Below are positions 61,129 to 64,000 of a DNA stretch of 64,000 bases, piece after piece. A model generated the notes under the pieces. It made no database searches. It saw only the letters and a program-made list of their open reading frames with translations, and was not told where the DNA came from. The DNA is taken from NCBI RefSeq assembly GCF_002849855.1, contig NZ_CP018616.1, forward strand, positions 1,302,001 through 1,366,000, in the 5' to 3' direction. Source of the stretch: Vibrio azureus (GTDB taxonomy: Bacteria; Pseudomonadota; Gammaproteobacteria; Enterobacterales; Vibrionaceae). The translations under genes were made by a program, and so were the position numbers. Within the stretch, counting starts at the first letter, position 1, and every line of letters starts with the position of its first letter.

Positions 61129-61380
61129 ATGCCTTCTTATTACGATCCTAGTAACGGTGTCAATCTTGATGCCGTCAAAGATAAACTGGCACAGCAAGCT
61201 AAAGAAGCAAACGAGGCGGTAAACACAGCGATTGATAACTTAAGTTCGAGTGCTGATGATCCTTCAAAGCTTGCTGAGCTGCAGCACGCTATTAATAAAT
61301 GGTCAGTGATATATAACATTGCATCTACAACGACACGCTCTATTAAAGATGTTATGCAGTCCATTTTACAAAAGGTGTAA
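61129..61380 (+). CDS. sctF: T3SS needle subunit SctF (YscF)
   Basis: An 83-residue helical protein that polymerises into the extracellular needle. The helix-loop-helix pattern with a P-x-x-P-like turn (SSADDPSKLAELQ) and C-terminal KDVMQSILQKV are typical of YscF-type needles. AAAGGAAAATCT precedes ATG 61129. It is followed by yscG with 3 nt between. Confidence 0.93.
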   Translation: MPSYYDPSNGVNLDAVKDKLAQQAKEANEAVNTAIDNLSSSADDPSKLAELQHAINKWSVIYNIASTTTRSIKDVMQSILQKV

Positions 61381-61383
61381 TCG

Positions 61384-61740
61384 ATGGAACAAGAAATGCG
61401 GTTGTTGCTTGCTGAAATTGCATTGATGGCAACAGGTATGCATCAACATAAAGAAGCAAATCTTATCGCTGATAGCCTTGAGAAGAGTGCAGCTTCTAAA
61501 GAAGTCATTGCTATGATTCGCTCAATGAGTTTGATGAATAGAGGTTTGTACCATGATGCATATCGACTGCTCGCTCCTCTCTGCACGGATTTTCCAGATC
61601 TTATTAGCTTAGCGGCATTAGCAGCGGGTAAAGCGGGGTTACTTAATCAAGCCGAGAGCTTACTGCAAACGGCATTGCAGGGTAACCAGCAATCACAAGA
61701 GTTTGCTCAGTCCTATCTTCGTGATATTAGGTGTGCTTAA
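61384..61740 (+). CDS. sctG: T3SS needle chaperone YscG
   Basis: A 118-residue TPR-like all-helical protein (HQHKEANLIADSLEKSAASKEVIAMIRSMSLMNRGLYHDAYRLL) that with YscE holds YscF. Its stop TAA overlaps the next start by one base (TAATG). Confidence 0.88.
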   Translation: MEQEMRLLLAEIALMATGMHQHKEANLIADSLEKSAASKEVIAMIRSMSLMNRGLYHDAYRLLAPLCTDFPDLISLAALAAGKAGLLNQAESLLQTALQGNQQSQEFAQSYLRDIRCA

Positions 61741-62369
61741 TGAAGGTTGAGTCTCAAGGAAGCATCGTGCCATTGAGGCAAGAGGTCCATCAGGCTTCTT
61801 ATGATCAACGAGATGCCAATAAAATGCATAGTATTATGACCCGGAATAAGAACAGTGCAGATTTCTATTCAAAGAATGTAGTGACTGAGAGTGCCTCAGC
61901 TCCGTCAGGTTATAAGCAGGTCAAAAATTGGTATGAAGAGTTCAAGCAAGATGGACATTTTGACTTAAAGTCTCTGATGCGTTCTTTGAATAAGACCTTT
62001 AACAATCAGCATGATGTAAGAAATGCTCTTTGGTATAGCTACAATCAAGAATTGGCTGCAAAGGGAACTGAAAACGCTTCTCCTGTTTTGTTCAATGTAC
62101 TGGAGGAAGAACTACTCGGTACTTTTAGCGCTTCCATCATGACAGATATTCCTCAGACTCGAGAAGATCTCAAAGCACGGTTAGCTGATTTTTATCATCT
62201 AGGGGCTCATAAAGAGCAAGCGCTTTTCCATACTTGGGCTGAATTGAAGTCTCAACCAGACATGGCAGCAACGGTCGATATAATTCGTACTGAACTTGGT
62301 CATGTCATCACAATGAACGCTCTTGCAAAAAATTTCATGACAAATAGTCATAAAATTGAATTGGAATAG
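61740..62369 (+). CDS. yscH: T3SS secreted protein YscH/YopR
   Basis: A 209-residue protein of the YopR/YscH family, from ATG 61740 (MKVESQGSIVPLRQ). Family members are secreted early and affect needle assembly and substrate order. An upstream GTG at 61731 lies within yscG and is less likely. The helical core (SLMRSLNKTFNNQHDVRNALWYSYNQELAA) fits the family. Confidence 0.85.
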   Translation: MKVESQGSIVPLRQEVHQASYDQRDANKMHSIMTRNKNSADFYSKNVVTESASAPSGYKQVKNWYEEFKQDGHFDLKSLMRSLNKTFNNQHDVRNALWYSYNQELAAKGTENASPVLFNVLEEELLGTFSASIMTDIPQTREDLKARLADFYHLGAHKEQALFHTWAELKSQPDMAATVDIIRTELGHVITMNALAKNFMTNSHKIELE

Positions 62370-62377
62370 GAAAACTT

Positions 62378-62722
62378 ATGATTGATTCTCCCTTCACTGA
62401 AGTCATGCAAACGAGTTTAGAGCAGATACAAGATGCACATGCAGATGAAGCATTAACAGAACGTTTTGAACAAGCGATGTCTCGCCCAGAAGCCAATGAT
62501 GGGGTTGAAGATGGGTTAGTAAAAAGCATTAGTGAACTTAAGCATGATTTAGATTCAGCCAAGCGCGACCTTAAAGATAATATGCAGTTGGTCGGTAACG
62601 ATCCAGCACAGCTTATGCAAATGCAGTGGGCATTAACACGGATTACTTTTCAGGAAGAATTGATTGCAAAAACGGTAGGTAAGACTGTGCAAAATATAGA
62701 AACCTTGGTAAAAGCGCAGTAA
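62378..62722 (+). CDS. sctI: T3SS inner rod protein SctI (YscI)
   Basis: A 114-residue helical protein forming the inner rod between export gate and needle. The C-terminal amphipathic helix (LMQMQWALTRITFQEELIAKTVGKTVQNIETLVKAQ) is the conserved rod part. It is followed by a 115-bp gap with a copy of the dispersed repeat before sctJ. Confidence 0.92.
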   Translation: MIDSPFTEVMQTSLEQIQDAHADEALTERFEQAMSRPEANDGVEDGLVKSISELKHDLDSAKRDLKDNMQLVGNDPAQLMQMQWALTRITFQEELIAKTVGKTVQNIETLVKAQ

Positions 62723-62733
62723 CTCCTCATGTA

Positions 62734-62788
62734 GCCCCAAATAGCCTCGTTTTGAATGAAGCATCTTGAGCGCACTTGACCATTTATA
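62734..62788. repeat. Dispersed palindrome within the T3SS operon
   Basis: CCCCAAATAGCCTCGTTTTG, AATGAAGCATCTTGAGCGC and ACTTGACCATTTATA keep the arm and core pattern of the full element. It lies between sctI and sctJ, which are normally adjacent. Confidence 0.7.
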
Positions 62789-62837
62789 CCTAATAGCAAA
62801 TGCGCTAGCGAGCGGACACTAGTTTAGAAAAAACATT

Positions 62838-63584
62838 ATGATGATAAATATAACACGTTCATTTTTCTTGTTACTTTGTTTGATACTGGTGGGGTGTCAG
62901 TCAGAGCTTTACACCAATATCAGTCAGCAAGAAGGCAACGAAATGTTGTCCATTCTCCTTTCAGAAGGAGTGAATGCAAGTAAAGAACCCGGTAAAGATA
63001 ATACAATTAATCTGATGGTTGATAGTTCTCAAATGGCCTTTGCTGTCGATACTCTAAAGCGTAAAGGGTACCCCAAAGAAAAGTTCTCAACATTGAAAGA
63101 AGTCTTTCCTAAAGATGATCTAATTTCTTCACCTTTGGCGGAGCGTGCCCGACTGATTTATGCAAAATCACAAGAACTTTCATCGACACTATCACAAATT
63201 GATGGTGTGCTTGTCGCGCGTGTACATGTTGTTTTAGAAACCGAAAATTTACGACCAGGTGAAAGAGCAACGCCTGCTTCTGCATCTGTATTTATTAAGC
63301 ATGCGGCTGACATTGCCCTCGACTCTTACGTGCCTCAAATCAAACTGTTGGTTAATAACAGTATTGAAGGACTTAACTATGATCGTATTAGTGTCGTGAT
63401 GGTGCCTTCATCAGAAGTAAGAGTGGCCTCTAAGGGTAATCAGCTTGAGACAGTTTTGTCTGTTCGCGTGACTAAGGGCACCGCCAATCGGTTAATCGGT
63501 ATTGTGGTATTCCTGCTTTTACTTTTAATCGCTTCTAATGTGGCGACTTATTTCTGGACTCGTAGGATCACTCATCGTGGCTGA
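62838..63584 (+). CDS. sctJ: T3SS inner-ring lipoprotein SctJ (YscJ)
   Basis: A 248-residue lipoprotein: signal peptide with lipobox LVGC (Cys20), then the two-domain ring-building region ([83 protein letters not shown]) and a C-terminal membrane helix (about 219-240). It forms the inner of the two inner-membrane rings with SctD. Its start follows a 115-bp gap; yscK overlaps its end by 8 nt. Confidence 0.95.
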   Translation: MMINITRSFFLLLCLILVGCQSELYTNISQQEGNEMLSILLSEGVNASKEPGKDNTINLMVDSSQMAFAVDTLKRKGYPKEKFSTLKEVFPKDDLISSPLAERARLIYAKSQELSSTLSQIDGVLVARVHVVLETENLRPGERATPASASVFIKHAADIALDSYVPQIKLLVNNSIEGLNYDRISVVMVPSSEVRVASKGNQLETVLSVRVTKGTANRLIGIVVFLLLLLIASNVATYFWTRRITHRG

Positions 63585-64000
63585 TGATAACTTATCAGAG
63601 GCTCAGCGCTTACACCAATTCAACTTTTGTCCCGCTCAATATATGCATAGCAGTTGGCTACGCGAAAGTCAGCCTTGGTTGACAAAAATCACAGGTTGGC
63701 GGACAAATGCTTTGGTCAATCAATGGTGTTTAGAAAATTGGACATTATCACCCGTTGCAGAACATCATTTTCACCATCCTTATTCCAGTTTGGTGCTGCT
63801 TCCGTGTAAAGAGCTTAATAAATTACTTTTAACGGTAGGAGGTGTGATGTATAGCCAAGCGATGCGACAAGTTGTACTTAAAGAACCAAAGCAGTGTCTG
63901 AATAATGTATTTGGTCTTGAAGAAGTCAAATTTCTAACCCAGCAAGGCCCTATGCTGATTGCTCAATGGCCCAATGATTGGCAAAGGTCGCTTCCTAACA
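63577..64000 (+). CDS. sctK: T3SS sorting-platform protein SctK (YscK), 3' end beyond window
   Basis: A frame opening at GTG 63577 ([20 protein letters not shown]) stays open to the right edge (141 codons visible). Position after sctJ and the segments [14 protein letters not shown] and [28 protein letters not shown] match YscK, the linker of the cytoplasmic sorting platform that connects SctD with SctL/SctQ. The remaining part and the next genes (yscL and others) lie outside. Confidence 0.85.
   Translation, partial: MADDNLSEAQRLHQFNFCPAQYMHSSWLRESQPWLTKITGWRTNALVNQWCLENWTLSPVAEHHFHHPYSSLVLLPCKELNKLLLTVGGVMYSQAMRQVVLKEPKQCLNNVFGLEEVKFLTQQGPMLIAQWPNDWQRSLPN

Noticed and set aside
1..64000. CRISPR arrays, rRNA genes, insertion sequences or integron attC sites
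   Set aside because: No regularly spaced direct repeats, rRNA sequence, transposase or integrase frames were seen.

Overview
The window looks like chromosomal DNA of a marine Vibrio (family Vibrionaceae). Family assignments here rest on motif recognition and gene order; no database search was run. Supporting signs are a Ysc-type type III secretion system with an Exs regulatory cascade, a syp-like symbiosis/biofilm polysaccharide locus in near-canonical order, a TagA/StcE-like M66 metalloprotease, an NspS/MbaA-like pair, a NorM-type MATE pump and a periplasmic ATP-dependent DNA ligase. The species cannot be fixed from the sequence alone.

Layout. 0-5.8 kb is ordinary housekeeping: a divergent MFS/LysR pair, a small glutaredoxin, a YgjP-like metallohydrolase overlapping rlmF, a two-domain VOC protein, an NTF2-like protein and an ASCH-domain protein. 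5.9-13.1 kb is more accessory: a secreted protein made of four tandem repeats of about 100 residues, a decayed partial copy of the ASCH gene, an MHS-type MFS transporter whose last codons lie in that remnant, and a 1232-residue secreted M66 protease. 13.6-17.6 kb is the homogentisate operon hpd-hmgA-fahA-maiA with a TyrR-box-like site upstream. 17.7-24.6 kb holds a delta-class carbonic anhydrase-like secreted protein, a DUF2726 protein, two tandem tRNA-Val(GAC) genes, a GT4 glycosyltransferase, a PhyH-family oxygenase, a YbdG-like MscS channel and an HdeD-like membrane protein. 24.9-29.9 kb is a c-di-GMP signalling block: a molybdopterin-fold periplasmic protein with a degenerate GGDEF protein, then an NspS-like binding protein with an MbaA-like GGDEF/EAL protein.

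30.6-49.1 kb, on the minus strand, is the syp-like locus, transcribed in the order sypA-B-C-D-(Hpt)-G-H-I-J-K-L-N-O-P-Q-R. It encodes a STAS regulator, export and chain-length proteins, a sigma-54 response regulator, five GT4-type or related transferases plus a GT2, a flippase, a polymerase and a priming sugar transferase. No sypE, full-length sypF or sypM is present; a stand-alone Hpt protein sits where sypE/sypF would be. Sigma-54-like promoters paired with TTCTCA-N3-TG enhancer-like sites precede sypA and sypI, with weaker versions before sypN and sypP.

49.4-53.4 kb holds the DNA ligase, a DUF3080 lipoprotein, norM and a 45-codon small ORF. 53.5 kb to the right edge is the T3SS: exsC-exsE face away from exsB-exsA-exsD, followed by yscB, C, D, E, F, G, H, I, J and a truncated yscK. 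ExsA is expected to activate the set, with ExsD, ExsC and ExsE forming the secretion-coupled partner-switching chain.

A dispersed imperfect palindrome (arms TATACCCAAGTGACCTC / GAGGTCACTTGGGTATA, about 53 nt when complete) recurs in intergenic DNA across the window and in two places supplies the stop codon of a neighbouring gene.
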